A stretch of 64,000 bases of DNA from Nakamurella flava (GCF_005298075.1 NZ_SZZH01000001.1:682001-746000), one strand, 5' to 3'; positions 20,822-31,463 are shown, counted from the first letter of the stretch. The notes: generated by a model not told the origin, from the letters alone. A program made the numbers and translations.

Positions 20822-21979
20822 GTGTCGACGACTCTGTTCCTCGTGTCGGTGATCATCATCACCGCACTGTTCTTCGACTTCACCAATGGCTTCCACGACA
20901 GCGCCAATGCGATGGCGACCTCCGTGGCCACCGGGGCGCTAGCCCCCAAGGTCGCCGTGCTGGTCGCCGCCATCCTCAACGTCCTCGGCGCCTTCATGTC
21001 GACCGAAGTGGCCAAGACGATCTCGGGTGGGCTGGTCAACGACACGCTCGTGACCCCGACGATGGTGTTCGCCGGTCTGGTCGGGGCGATCCTGTGGAAC
21101 CTGTTCACCTGGCTGTTCGGTCTGCCCTCCAGCTCCTCGCACGCCCTTTTCGGCGGGTTGATCGGTGCGGTGCTGATCGGGGCCGGGACCGCCGGCGTCA
21201 ACTTCTCCGTGATCGTCAGCAAGATCCTGCTACCCGCCGTCGCCGCGCCGCTGATCGCCGCGCTGGCCGCCGGACTCGCGACCTTCCTGCTCTACAAGCT
21301 GGTCAGCCGGGCCGATGGTGAGTCCTCCTCGCGCTGGTTCCGCTACGCACAGACGGTGTCGGCCTCCCTGGTCGCTCTGGCCCACGGCACCAGCGACGGC
21401 CAGAAGACGATGGGCGTCATCACCTTGGTCCTCATCACCTCCGGCATGCAGGAGTCCGGCACCGGCCCGCAGTTCTGGGTCATCGCCGCCGCCGGTATCG
21501 CCATCGGCCTGGGTACCTATTCCGGTGGCTGGCGGATCATGCGGACCATGGGCAAGGGCATCGTCGACGTCAAGGCCCCGCAGGGTTTCGCCGCCGAGAC
21601 CACCTCGGCCGCGGCCATCCTGGCCTCGTCGCACATGGGCTTCGCGCTCTCCACCACGCAGGTCTGCTCCGGTTCGATCATGGGCTCGGGCCTGGGCAAG
21701 AAGCTGGCCGAGGTCCGCTGGTCGACCGCCCGCCGCATCTTCTACGGCTGGCTGCTGACCCTGCCGGCGGCCGCGGCCGTCGGGGCCGTCGCCGCCTGGG
21801 TCGCCAACCAGGGCACGGCCGGTCTGATCGTCGTCTTCGTCGCCCTGCTCGCCGGGGCCGGCGCGATCTTCGCCATCTCCCGGCGCTCGCCGGTCGACTC
21901 CCAGAACGTCAACGACTCCGCTGACGTCACCATCAACGCGGTCGAGAAGGTTCCGGCCGGGACGGGTTCGCAGGCATGA
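20822..21979 (+). CDS. pit: PiT-family inorganic phosphate transporter
   Basis: 385 residues from the GTG at 20822. The family signature NGFHDSANAMAT is near residue 23 and its internal repeat appears later as LAHGTSDGQKTMG; about ten hydrophobic spans are visible, with a C-terminal cytosolic tail. PiT carriers import metal-phosphate with protons or sodium at lower affinity than Pst. A PHO box upstream suggests that this copy is also phosphate-regulated. The stop overlaps the next small membrane gene (ATGA). Confidence 0.94.
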   Translation: MSTTLFLVSVIIITALFFDFTNGFHDSANAMATSVATGALAPKVAVLVAAILNVLGAFMSTEVAKTISGGLVNDTLVTPTMVFAGLVGAILWNLFTWLFGLPSSSSHALFGGLIGAVLIGAGTAGVNFSVIVSKILLPAVAAPLIAALAAGLATFLLYKLVSRADGESSSRWFRYAQTVSASLVALAHGTSDGQKTMGVITLVLITSGMQESGTGPQFWVIAAAGIAIGLGTYSGGWRIMRTMGKGIVDVKAPQGFAAETTSAAAILASSHMGFALSTTQVCSGSIMGSGLGKKLAEVRWSTARRIFYGWLLTLPAAAAVGAVAAWVANQGTAGLIVVFVALLAGAGAIFAISRRSPVDSQNVNDSADVTINAVEKVPAGTGSQA

Positions 21980-22203
21980 AGATCGACTGGGCATCCCTCG
22001 GGTTGGTCGCGCTCACGACCGTCGGCGTCGCCGTCGTCATCGTCGGGTTGTACTCGGTCGGCGTCCTGGCCATGACGTCAGGCGACCGCCGCGGCCTCGC
22101 TCAGCCCACCAGCGCGGCCCGGAACTTCGGGTACGTCTGCTTCGGGCTCTGCGCCGCCATCGTGCTCTACGGCTTCTACCTGTTGATCCCGTGGCTGCAC
22201 TGA
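21976..22203 (+). CDS. Small two-span membrane protein co-translated with PiT
   Basis: 75 residues with two hydrophobic spans (about 8-33 and 52-71) separated by a short polar loop (SGDRRGLAQPTSAARN). The ATG overlaps the pit stop by four bases, so the two are translated together. I recognise no named domain; small proteins of this shape often follow PiT genes in actinobacteria, and a helper role for PiT is an inference. It is followed by a strong terminator. Confidence 0.75.
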   Translation: MKIDWASLGLVALTTVGVAVVIVGLYSVGVLAMTSGDRRGLAQPTSAARNFGYVCFGLCAAIVLYGFYLLIPWLH

Positions 22204-22244
22204 ACTAGCACAGAACCACCTCTGGGCGACTCTCGACCGACGAC

Positions 22245-22275
22245 AGCGGCCGGACCCGATAAGGGTCCGGCCGCT
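22245..22275 (+). terminator. Intrinsic terminator after the pit operon
   Basis: A perfect 13-bp stem AGCGGCCGGACCC with its complement, 5-base loop GATAA, followed by GTTGCGTG. It may also serve the convergent small gene at 22316-22618. Confidence 0.85.
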
Positions 22276-22315
22276 GTTGCGTGTGTGGCGCGGGGCCGGC
22301 GCGAACGCGGTCTGC

Positions 22316-22618
22316 TCAGACCAGAGGTTGGGCGCCCGCCTGGCGACGGTCGGTGGGTGAGGGCAGGCGGTCGTCGGTGGACCAGCAGTGGTTGCGGTTG
22401 CGGTCGGTGGCCCCGGCGAGTTCCAGGTCGTCATCGGCGGCGGCCAGCACGAGCTGTTCGACCCGTCGACGTCCGGCCCGCAGGCTCATCACGGGCTCAC
22501 GGCGGAGTTCGGTACCGGGCCGACAGTCGTCGTCCCGGTAGAGCACGGCCCACAATTGCCCGGCGGCGTCCTGCTCCACCTGTCCGGTGTAGGTCGCCCA
22601 TCGCCGCTGACCGGCCAT
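22316..22618 (-). CDS. Small hypothetical protein
   Basis: 100 residues from the ATG at 22618, which has AAGGAG seven bases upstream on the minus strand; the frame is open further upstream but without a ribosome site. It is soluble, charged (Arg/Asp/Glu-rich) and begins with a short beta-like segment (YTGQVEQDAAGQLWAVLYRD) that hints at a small barrel fold. I recognise no family. It is convergent with the pit operon and divergent from dgt. Confidence 0.55.
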   Translation of the reverse strand: MAGQRRWATYTGQVEQDAAGQLWAVLYRDDDCRPGTELRREPVMSLRAGRRRVEQLVLAAADDDLELAGATDRNRNHCWSTDDRLPSPTDRRQAGAQPLV

Positions 22619-22841
22619 CGAGGTCTCCTTCGTGTGCACCGTCCGCGGGAGGCGGGCGATGGTCCTACGCATTGTGACCGCTTGGTCACGCAAGTATTCT
22701 GAACCATGGAGCCACGAGGCGCGAATATCTCGATCAGGTAACAGTCGTCCCGATCGTGTAATCACCGCTCGTCCGTCAACGATACCTATGTTCGCCCTGT
22801 CCGGTGGAGTTCTCGACCACTGTTCCCGGCGTCGAACTGGG

Positions 22842-22847
22842 TATTTT
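22842..22847 (+). promoter_or_regulatory. -10 hexamer of a leaderless dgt promoter
   Basis: TATTTT lies six bases before the ATG at 22854, and no ribosome site is present. Confidence 0.5.
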
Positions 22848-22853
22848 CAGCCC

Positions 22854-24509
22854 ATGGATCCCCGCCTGGATCGTCGCTGCGACGAACCTGCCTCCGCGAC
22901 GGTCGCCGAGCACCATCCCGACCCGGTCGACTCCGGGTCCTCGGCCCACCCCGCGCCCCCCGGGGGCGAACCGATCCGGCAGTACCGGGTCGATCTCGAA
23001 CGGATCCGCTTCTCGCCGTACCTGTCCCGGCTCGCAGCGGTCACCCAGGTCATCTCCCAGAACGCCGCCGGCGGGGTGGTCCACAACCGGCTGACCCACT
23101 CGATCAAGGTGGCGTCGGTCGCCCGCGCCATCGCGGTCGGCGTGCGGGCCGATCCGGGTGACCGGCCGGTCATCGACCGCCTCGGCGGCTGCGACCCGGT
23201 GGTCGCCCAGGCCGCGGCCATGGCCCACGACCTCGGCCACCCCCCGTTCGGTCACCTGGGGGAGCGCATCCTCGACCGGGCCGCCCGCGGCCGTTTCGGA
23301 CTCGCCGACGGGTTCGAGGGCAACGCACAGACGTTCCGCATCCTCACCCGTCTCGACGTCTCCGGTGTGGAGATGGTGGCTCCCGGGGGGCGAGCCGGGC
23401 AGACCCCCCAGCCGGTGCCCAACCCCGGTCTCAACCTCACCGCGGCCGTCCGGGCCGCCGTGCTCAAGTACCCGTGGGCGCGGCAGGGCCATCCCCAGCC
23501 GCATCCGAGCACCGCCGACGCCCCACCCCGGGGAGGCGGCCCGGGGGTGGAGGGACCAGGGTCAGGGAAGTTCTCCGCCTACGTCCCGGACATCGGCGAG
23601 ATGGAGGCCGCGCTCGCCGCCTATCCCGAGATCGGCGCCTGGCGCCAGACACTCGAGTGCTCGGCCATGGACATCGCCGACGACATCGCCTACTCCCTGC
23701 ACGACCTGGACGACTTCCACCGGTCCGGCGTTCTGCAGCACGCCGCCGTCGCGGCCGAGTTCCGGACGTGGTTGCGCCGGCGCACCGATCTGGCCGCCGC
23801 CGGGTCCCGCATCGACTCACCGGCCGACGCCCGGCGTCCCGGGGCGTCCCTGGAGCGCCTGCGCCGTCGACTGGCCGACCGGGACGGCTGGATTTTCGAC
23901 GACGAGGCCTTCGGCGTGGCCGTCGGCCGGGTGGCGACCGACCTGGTCGACGGGCTGCTGGCCGTGCCGTTCGACTCGTCCATCGCCGCCGAACGGGCCC
24001 TGCGGACCTTCACCGGCTCGTGGATCGACCACCTGCGCGAGTCCGTGGAGGTCGACCCGGACCCACCGGTGCGCTCGGCCCATCTGACGCTGGGCCGCCA
24101 GGCCTGGCACGAGGTCGCGGTCCTGAAGTTCGTCCACCAGCGCTTCGTCCTGGACCGGCCCGACCTGGCCATGTTCCAACGCGGCCAGGCCGAGGCACTG
24201 ACCTCGTTGGTGGTCAATCTCGAACGCTGGCTCACCGACCCGGTCGACGCCGGCCGCGCTCCCCGCCGGCTCATCGACCTCGTGGCGCTGGCCACGGACG
24301 ACTACCGACGGGTCGCCCGGGAACGGCCCGATCTGCTGCGCGGGCCGACCGGGGAGGCGACGACCGGCCGGGACGACATCGTCCGCCTCGGCCGCGGACG
24401 GGGCATCGTCGACTACGTCGCCTCGCTGACCGACGACCAGGCCGCGGCCGCCGCCCGTTCGCTCGCCGGGCTGCCCGGTCAACTCTGGAGCGGGGGGTCC
24501 GTGCTGTGA
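22854..24509 (+). CDS. dgt: Deoxyguanosinetriphosphate triphosphohydrolase-like HD protein
   Basis: 551 residues from a leaderless-type ATG. HD-domain metal ligands are visible: His in NRLTHSIKVASV, the pair in AAMAHDLGHPPFGHLGERIL at about residue 125, and Asp in MDIADDIAYSLHDLDDF. The family removes triphosphate from dNTPs and lowers the dNTP pool. Residues about 212-238 form a Gly/Pro-rich insert between the third and fourth motifs, probably a flexible loop. The protein is longer than typical actinobacterial Dgt (about 420-500 residues). The next gene starts 28 bases later. Confidence 0.88.
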   Translation: MDPRLDRRCDEPASATVAEHHPDPVDSGSSAHPAPPGGEPIRQYRVDLERIRFSPYLSRLAAVTQVISQNAAGGVVHNRLTHSIKVASVARAIAVGVRADPGDRPVIDRLGGCDPVVAQAAAMAHDLGHPPFGHLGERILDRAARGRFGLADGFEGNAQTFRILTRLDVSGVEMVAPGGRAGQTPQPVPNPGLNLTAAVRAAVLKYPWARQGHPQPHPSTADAPPRGGGPGVEGPGSGKFSAYVPDIGEMEAALAAYPEIGAWRQTLECSAMDIADDIAYSLHDLDDFHRSGVLQHAAVAAEFRTWLRRRTDLAAAGSRIDSPADARRPGASLERLRRRLADRDGWIFDDEAFGVAVGRVATDLVDGLLAVPFDSSIAAERALRTFTGSWIDHLRESVEVDPDPPVRSAHLTLGRQAWHEVAVLKFVHQRFVLDRPDLAMFQRGQAEALTSLVVNLERWLTDPVDAGRAPRRLIDLVALATDDYRRVARERPDLLRGPTGEATTGRDDIVRLGRGRGIVDYVASLTDDQAAAAARSLAGLPGQLWSGGSVL

Positions 24510-24537
24510 CCGGTCGGCGCAGCGTCCGGGGCTGGTC

Positions 24538-25284
24538 ATGGCGGTGAGCCGCCGGCCCGCCGCCGGCGGGGGGACGGTCGTCGAGATCCCGCCGGAACGG
24601 CTGGCCGGCTGGCTGACCCGGTTCGGAGGACGGAACGCGGGCCTGCAGGCGATCGACGGCGGTCCCGACGTCATCACGGTCACGGCGGGCGACGGCACGC
24701 GGGCCGAGCTGGCCGTGCCGTTCCCGCCGCTCGCGGCTCCGCTGACGCCCCTGGAGCAGCTCACGGACGAGGCGCCGGAACCCGTGGAGGCGCTTCTGCA
24801 CCACCTGCGGGGTCTGGGCGCCCTCGGCGTGGTGCTGGTCCGCGGCGGTGCTTTCTCGATCGGGGTCGTGCGCGACGGGGTGGTGCTGAGTTCGTCGACC
24901 GACCGGACCTACCTGCAGGGCCGGACGGCGGCCGGCGGGTGGTCGCAGCAGCGCTTCGCCCGCCGTCGGGGCAACCAGCGGTCCGCCGGCCAGGAGTCGG
25001 CCGCCGCCGTGACCGCGCGGATCCTGCTCCCGGTGCGGTCCACGCTGAGTGGTCTGGTGACCGGCGGGGACCGGGAGAGCGTGGCCGCTGTGCTCGCCGA
25101 CGCGCGGCTGCGGCCGCTGGACGGCCTGCCCCGTCGCGACTTCCCGGATCTGCCGGAGCCACGCCGGGTGGTCCTGGACACCGTGGCCGCGCGGGCGCTG
25201 GCGGTCGAGATCACCGTGCGCCCGCCCGGATCCGGCGGGGCGGTGCGGCCCGGGCCGCACCGGGGCAGCACCCCGTCCGGGTAA
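24538..25284 (+). CDS. acVLRF1-type (Vms1-like) release factor / peptidyl-tRNA hydrolase
   Basis: 248 residues. The diagnostic stretch is GGWSQQRFARRRGNQ at about 131-147, the region that in Vms1/ANKZF1 and actinobacterial relatives forms the catalytic loop with an invariant Gln acting on the peptidyl-tRNA ester. The first 110 residues form the preceding small domains. The family is thought to free nascent chains on stalled, split large subunits. The gene lies between dgt and tex; tex starts 11 bases after its stop. Assignment rests on motif recognition, so catalytic activity is inferred. Confidence 0.78.
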   Translation: MAVSRRPAAGGGTVVEIPPERLAGWLTRFGGRNAGLQAIDGGPDVITVTAGDGTRAELAVPFPPLAAPLTPLEQLTDEAPEPVEALLHHLRGLGALGVVLVRGGAFSIGVVRDGVVLSSSTDRTYLQGRTAAGGWSQQRFARRRGNQRSAGQESAAAVTARILLPVRSTLSGLVTGGDRESVAAVLADARLRPLDGLPRRDFPDLPEPRRVVLDTVAARALAVEITVRPPGSGGAVRPGPHRGSTPSG

Positions 25285-25287
25285 CCT
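25282..25287 (+). promoter_or_regulatory. -10 hexamer of a leaderless tex promoter
   Basis: TAACCT overlaps the stop codon of the preceding gene and lies eight bases before the GTG start of tex. Confidence 0.5.
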
Positions 25288-25295
25288 CCGCCCCC

Positions 25296-27800
25296 GTGAC
25301 GAGTGCCGCCATCCCGCCCCATGTCTCCCGTGCCCCCGGTTCCGGTCCCGCCGTGCCGCCGGATCCCGATCCGGCGGCTGTCACGGCCCGGGTGGGGCGG
25401 CAGATCGCCGAGGAGCTGGGAGTCGCGCCGTGGCAGGTCGCCGCGGCGGTCGAGCTGCTGGACGGCGGGGCGACCGTCCCGTTCGTCGCCCGGTACCGCA
25501 AGGAGGTCACCGGGTCGCTGGACGACACCCAGCTGCGCACCCTGACCGAACGGCTCGGGTACCTCCGGGACCTGGAGGACCGCCGCGCCACCGTGCTGGC
25601 CTCGATCCGGCAGCAGGGCAAGCTCACCGACGACCTCGCCGCCGCCATCGCCACCGCGGACACCAAGTCCCGGCTGGAGGACATCTACCTGCCCTACCGT
25701 CCCAAGCGACGGACCAAGGCGCAGATCGCCCGGGAGGCCGGGCTGCAACCGCTGGCCGAGCGGCTCCTGGCCGACCCGACGCTCGACCCCCACTCCGTCG
25801 CCGCCGGGTTCCTGCGCGTCGACCCCACGGACGAGCACCCGGTGCCGGACACGGCGGCCGCGCTGGCCGGGGCCCGGTCCATCCTCGTCGAGCGGTTCTC
25901 CGAGCACGCCGACCTCGTCGGCGGGCTGCGTGAGCTGGTCTGGCAGCACGGCCGGCTCACCTCGGCCGTGGTGGCCGGGAAGGAGGCCGACGGCGCCAAG
26001 TTCAGCGACTACTTCGACTATTCCGAGCCGCTGTCGCGGATCCCCTCCCACCGGATGCTCGCGCTGCTGCGCGGCGAGAAGGACGGGGTGCTGACGGTCC
26101 GCCTCGACCCGGAGCCGGCCGTCGGTGACGGTGCCGTCGCCCCGACCGGCCCGGGCCGCTACGAGCAGCGCATCGCCCTGGCCTTCGGCATCGCCGACCT
26201 CGGCCGGCCCGCCGACGGATGGCTGCTGGACACCGTGCGCTGGGGGTGGCGGACCCGGCTGCTCGTGGGTCTGGAGGTCGATCTGCGGTTGCGGCTGCGT
26301 CAGGCCGCCGAGCAGGCCGCGGTCGGCGTCTTCGCGGTCAATCTGCGGGATCTGCTGCTGGCCGCGCCGGCGGGCGGCCGGCCCACGCTGGGACTGGACC
26401 CCGGGTTCCGCACCGGGGTCAAGGTGGCGGTGGTCGACGGCACGGGCAAGGTCGTCGCGACCGACACGATCCATCCGCACCAGCCGCACAACCGGTGGGA
26501 CGCGGCGGTGGCCGGTCTGTCCGCCCTGGTGGCGGCGCACGGGGTGGAGCTGATCGCCATCGGCAACGGGACCGCTTCCCGGGAGACCGAGAAACTCGCC
26601 TCCGCCGTCGTCGCCGCCGTCACCGCGGCGGGGGGGCCGGCACCGACGCCCGTCATGGTGTCCGAGGCCGGTGCGTCGGTGTACTCGGCGTCGGCCTACG
26701 CGGCCGGCGAACTGCCGGACCTGGACGTGACCATCCGCGGTGCCGTCTCGATCGCGCGGCGTCTGCAGGATCCGCTGGCCGAACTGGTGAAGATCGACCC
26801 GAAGTCGATCGGCGTGGGGCAGTACCAGCACGACATCACCGAGGGGCTGCTGGCCCGTTCGCTGGATGCCGTCGTGGAGGACTGCGTCAACGCGGTCGGG
26901 GTGGACCTGAACACCGCATCGGCCCCGCTGCTGCGCCGGGTCTCGGGCATCACCACGACCCTGGCCGAGAACATCGTCACCCACCGCGAGGCCAATGGGC
27001 CGTTCCGGACCCGGGCGGCACTGTCCGCCGTACCGCGGCTCGGGCCCCGGGCCTTCGAGCAGTGCGCCGGTTTCCTCCGCGTCCGCGGCGGTGACGAGCC
27101 GCTGGACGCCTCCAGCGTCCACCCCGAGGCCTACCCGGTGGCCCGCCGGATCGCGGCGGACGCCGGGGTCGGGGTCGGAGCGCTCATCGGCAACACCGCG
27201 GTCCTGCAGTCCACCCGGCCGCAGCGCTTCGTGGACGACCGGTTCGGTCTGCCCACCGTCACCGACATTCTGTCGGAATTGGAAAAACCGGGCCGCGATC
27301 CGCGCCCGGATTTCCGGACCGCGACATTCACGGCCGGCATCGAGAAGATCTCCGATCTTCGACCGGGAATGGTGGTGGAGGGGGCCGTGACGAATGTGGC
27401 GGCGTTTGGGGCTTTTGTCGATATCGGGGTCCACCAGGACGGCCTGGTGCATGTGTCCGCCATGTCCGACCAGTTCGTCAGCGACCCCCGGACCGTGGTG
27501 CGATCCGGGGACGTGGTGAAGGTCAAGGTGATGTCGGTGGACGTCGATCGCAAGCGCATCGGACTGAGCCTGCGCCTGGACGACGAGATCGGCGCCGAGA
27601 ACAGCGGGGGCACTCGCGGGGGGTCACGGCCTCCGGCCGGGGCAGGACGACGACCTGCCGCCGGGGGAGGGCGACGTGGCGATCGTGCGGGATCCGGCGC
27701 GGCGAAAGGGACCTCGGGCTTGAGTGGCGGAGTGCGTGGCGGGCAAGCGGCCGGCGGGTCGATGGCCGACGCCCTCCGGCGGGCCGGCTTCGGGCGCTGA
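25296..27800 (+). CDS. tex: Tex-family RNA-binding transcription accessory protein
   Basis: 834 residues from the GTG at 25296. Order of parts: N-terminal helical domain (ATVPFVARYRKEVTGSLDD), YqgF-like RNase-H fold (LGLDPGFRTGVKVAVVDGTG near residue 365), helix-hairpin-helix repeats (LNTASAPLLRRVSGI and the next 25 residues), and an S1 domain (LRPGMVVEGAVTNVAAFGAF, about 687-760). A Gly/Arg-rich tail of about 60 residues follows, which is longer than in E. coli or Pseudomonas Tex. The protein binds nucleic acid and affects transcription; its exact role is unsettled in any species. Confidence 0.93.
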   Translation: MTSAAIPPHVSRAPGSGPAVPPDPDPAAVTARVGRQIAEELGVAPWQVAAAVELLDGGATVPFVARYRKEVTGSLDDTQLRTLTERLGYLRDLEDRRATVLASIRQQGKLTDDLAAAIATADTKSRLEDIYLPYRPKRRTKAQIAREAGLQPLAERLLADPTLDPHSVAAGFLRVDPTDEHPVPDTAAALAGARSILVERFSEHADLVGGLRELVWQHGRLTSAVVAGKEADGAKFSDYFDYSEPLSRIPSHRMLALLRGEKDGVLTVRLDPEPAVGDGAVAPTGPGRYEQRIALAFGIADLGRPADGWLLDTVRWGWRTRLLVGLEVDLRLRLRQAAEQAAVGVFAVNLRDLLLAAPAGGRPTLGLDPGFRTGVKVAVVDGTGKVVATDTIHPHQPHNRWDAAVAGLSALVAAHGVELIAIGNGTASRETEKLASAVVAAVTAAGGPAPTPVMVSEAGASVYSASAYAAGELPDLDVTIRGAVSIARRLQDPLAELVKIDPKSIGVGQYQHDITEGLLARSLDAVVEDCVNAVGVDLNTASAPLLRRVSGITTTLAENIVTHREANGPFRTRAALSAVPRLGPRAFEQCAGFLRVRGGDEPLDASSVHPEAYPVARRIAADAGVGVGALIGNTAVLQSTRPQRFVDDRFGLPTVTDILSELEKPGRDPRPDFRTATFTAGIEKISDLRPGMVVEGAVTNVAAFGAFVDIGVHQDGLVHVSAMSDQFVSDPRTVVRSGDVVKVKVMSVDVDRKRIGLSLRLDDEIGAENSGGTRGGSRPPAGAGRRPAAGGGRRGDRAGSGAAKGTSGLSGGVRGGQAAGGSMADALRRAGFGR

Positions 27801-28105
27801 CCGCGTCGCCGGGTCCGGAGGACAACGGGAATGGTCGACCAGCTGCCCCGAAGGTCGGTCGGCCGGTCCCCCTTCGTCCCCGGCCGGTCACCCTCGGGTA
27901 CCGCGGCTCGGCAGTCGGGTCAGTTCTTCACTCCCACAGAGGAGCGCGCGGCCCCGGCTGACGACGGGTGTCCGCCTGTTTCGTGAATTGGAGTGAAAAA
28001 CCCCGTCATCGCCATTCTGTGTGACATTCAGATGGCCGCCGATATGACGGTGTGCAACGATTCCGTCGTGCTCCGCAGAGCGCGGGGCGGAATCGGGGGA
28101 TTTCC
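27801..28105. other. 305-base intergenic region upstream of the lectin gene
   Basis: No open frame, RNA gene or clear terminator is convincing here. The last 140 bases are noticeably richer in A and T (GAATTGGAGTGAAAAACC, then GACATTCAGATGG) than the rest of the window, which fits a promoter or regulatory region for the secreted lectin, but I cannot place a -10 with confidence. Confidence 0.4.
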
Positions 28106-28951
28106 ATGACCACCACTTCACCGTCGCGGGAGGCGTCCGGCGTCAGCCCCGCCCGACGTGGCGGGGTCCGCGCCCTGCTGGTCGCGACCGTCGTCGCCCT
28201 GACCGCGGCCGGGGCGCTGCCGGCCACGGCGGCCCCGGCGCAGGTGTACGCGGCTCCGGCGCTGACCGCGGCCGCCGCCTCCAGTGGGGACACGCTCGGT
28301 GCGGGCGGCGCCCTGGCCGCGGGCGAGGTTCTCACCAGCAGCAACGGGCAGTACCGGGCGGCTATGCAGACCGACGGCAACTTCGTCGTCTACGGCCCGA
28401 AGGGCCCGCTCTGGTGGACCGGCACCAACAAGGGGGCGTCGTCCTTCGTCGCGATGCAGACCGACGGCAACCTGGTCGTGTACAGCGGCGGCGCCGCCTC
28501 CCGCCCGCTGTGGGCCACCTACTCGGTGGGCTCCAACGCGCGCCTGGTCATCCAGGACGACGGCAACCTGGTCATCTACAGCGGTGAGCGTCCGCTCTGG
28601 TCCCGCCTGACCGGGAACTTCCGGTACGACGTCCTCGCGCCCGGGAAGGTCCTGCTGCCGGGGTACGGCCTGATCTCGCTGAACGGCATGTTCACCGCGG
28701 CCATGCAGGAGGACGGCAACTTCGTGGTCTACGGCCCCGGCGACAAGGTGCTGTACACCACCAACACCGGCGGCGCCATCGGCGCCTACCTGGTGATGCG
28801 AAGCAGCGGCACGGCCTCCCTGTACAACAAGCAGGGCTCGATCCTCGGCTCGCTGGGCGGAGACGTCCCCGGTTCCTGCATGGTGATGCAGAACGACGGC
28901 AACCTGGTCATCTACACCAAGGGTGGCCGGGCGACCTGGTGGTCCCGCTAA
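28106..28951 (+). CDS. Secreted protein with two tandem bulb-type (mannose-binding) lectin domains
   Basis: 281 residues from the ATG after GGGGGATTTCC. A signal peptide covers about 1-43 (LLVATVVALTAAGALPATAA). The rest is two B-lectin domains. The mannose-site motif QxDxNxVxY occurs at residues 88, 118, 150 (domain 1) and 201, 262 (domain 2); the middle site of domain 2 is degenerate (MRSSGTASLY). The double-domain layout and size recall LlpA lectin-like bacteriocins, though those lack a classical signal peptide; an adhesin or cell-wall-mannan binding protein is equally possible. It is followed by a terminator and is monocistronic. Confidence 0.85.
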   Translation: MTTTSPSREASGVSPARRGGVRALLVATVVALTAAGALPATAAPAQVYAAPALTAAAASSGDTLGAGGALAAGEVLTSSNGQYRAAMQTDGNFVVYGPKGPLWWTGTNKGASSFVAMQTDGNLVVYSGGAASRPLWATYSVGSNARLVIQDDGNLVIYSGERPLWSRLTGNFRYDVLAPGKVLLPGYGLISLNGMFTAAMQEDGNFVVYGPGDKVLYTTNTGGAIGAYLVMRSSGTASLYNKQGSILGSLGGDVPGSCMVMQNDGNLVIYTKGGRATWWSR

Positions 28952-28988
28952 TTCCCTCTGCGGTAGCGGTCGCCACTGCGACCGACGC

Positions 28989-29021
28989 GACGGCCGTCGA
29001 CCGATCAGGTCGGCGGCCGTC
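28989..29021 (+). terminator. Intrinsic terminator after the lectin gene
   Basis: GACGGCCG-T-CGACC pairs with GGTCG-G-CGGCCGTC around the loop GATCA: a 14-bp stem with one U-G wobble, no clear U-tract. Confidence 0.65.
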
Positions 29022-29085
29022 CGCCGTCCCCGGCCATGGTCGCCGGAGCGCCGGGTTCGCGGGAGGGCCCCGGCATACTGAACCG

Positions 29086-29373
29086 GTGGTGCTGACGCGG
29101 AAATGGTCGTTGTTCCTGGTGCTGGTCGGGCTGTTCGCGGTGGCCGTCTGGCCGCGGTTCGCCGTCGCGATCTGGCAGGACCCGCGGGCCTGGACGGGGG
29201 CCGTAGGGGTCTCGGGCCCGACCGCTTTTCTCTGGGTGCACGCCGTGCTCATCGTCACCGCGATGGTGTTGGGCCTGCTGACCGGGTACCTGGGGGTCCG
29301 CGGTCTGCTGGCCGGGCGATCCCGATCGTCCGGAGTGACGAGGCCCGCGGCGCGGGACGGCGCCGTCCGGTAG
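29086..29373 (+). CDS. SCO4848-like small membrane protein
   Basis: 95 residues from the first of two GTGs; CATACT six bases upstream suggests a leaderless transcript. Two or three hydrophobic segments with the conserved-looking middle WPRFAVAIWQDPRAW and PTAFLWVHAVLIVTAM, a pattern I associate with the SCO4848 family of actinobacterial membrane proteins of unknown function. The C-terminal 25 residues are a charged tail. It lies 24 bases upstream of the ABC-F gene, which has its own promoter. Confidence 0.7.
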   Translation: MVLTRKWSLFLVLVGLFAVAVWPRFAVAIWQDPRAWTGAVGVSGPTAFLWVHAVLIVTAMVLGLLTGYLGVRGLLAGRSRSSGVTRPAARDGAVR

Positions 29374-29383
29374 GTCCGACCGG

Positions 29384-29389
29384 TAGAAT
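29384..29389 (+). promoter_or_regulatory. -10 hexamer of a leaderless ABC-F promoter
   Basis: TAGAAT, close to the consensus TATAAT, sits eight bases before the GTG start of the ABC-F gene. Confidence 0.55.
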
Positions 29390-29397
29390 CGGACCAC

Positions 29398-31017
<1,620 letters not shown>

Positions 31018-31150
31018 GGTCCGCCGGCGGCGGCGCGCCTTTCGTCCCCGGTGGCGGGCTGGGTGGGTATGTCTGATCATGGCAGTGACCATGAGGCCCG
31101 CGCCGACCGAACAACCGGCGGCCGAGCGGCGACGAAAAGACCGGTAAGGG

Positions 31151-31408
31151 GTGGCGACGTTGGCCACAGACACCAAGGCGAGTACCAAAAGCACGAAGTC
31201 GACCACCGTGAAGAAGGGCGCCCGCATCACCGGGGTGGCCCGGGAGAAGTTGGCGGCCGACCTGCGCAAGAAGTACGAGAAGGGGCAGAGCATTCGGGCT
31301 CTGGCCGAGGGCACGGGCCGTTCCTACGGTTTCGTGCATCGCCTGCTGCTGGACGCGGAGGTCCCTCTGCGCGGACGCGGCGGGGCCACCCGCACCAAGA
31401 AGAAGTAG
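31151..31408 (+). CDS. Small helix-turn-helix protein (Rv1473A-like)
   Basis: 85 residues. A Lys/Thr-rich start is followed by an HTH: KLAADLRKKYEKGQSIRALA then EGTGRSYGFVHRLLLDAEV, and a basic tail RGRGGATRTKKK. The GTG directly follows GTAAGGG; a TTG at 31160 is an alternative. The family is a conserved actinobacterial putative DNA-binding protein; the M. tuberculosis equivalent beside Rv1473 is annotated as a possible regulator. Targets are unknown. Confidence 0.8.
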   Translation: MATLATDTKASTKSTKSTTVKKGARITGVAREKLAADLRKKYEKGQSIRALAEGTGRSYGFVHRLLLDAEVPLRGRGGATRTKKK

Positions 31409-31463
31409 CCCCGCACCCACTGATTTGGGACCGGTCGCCCGTCGACCGGTCTCCCGGCAGGGC

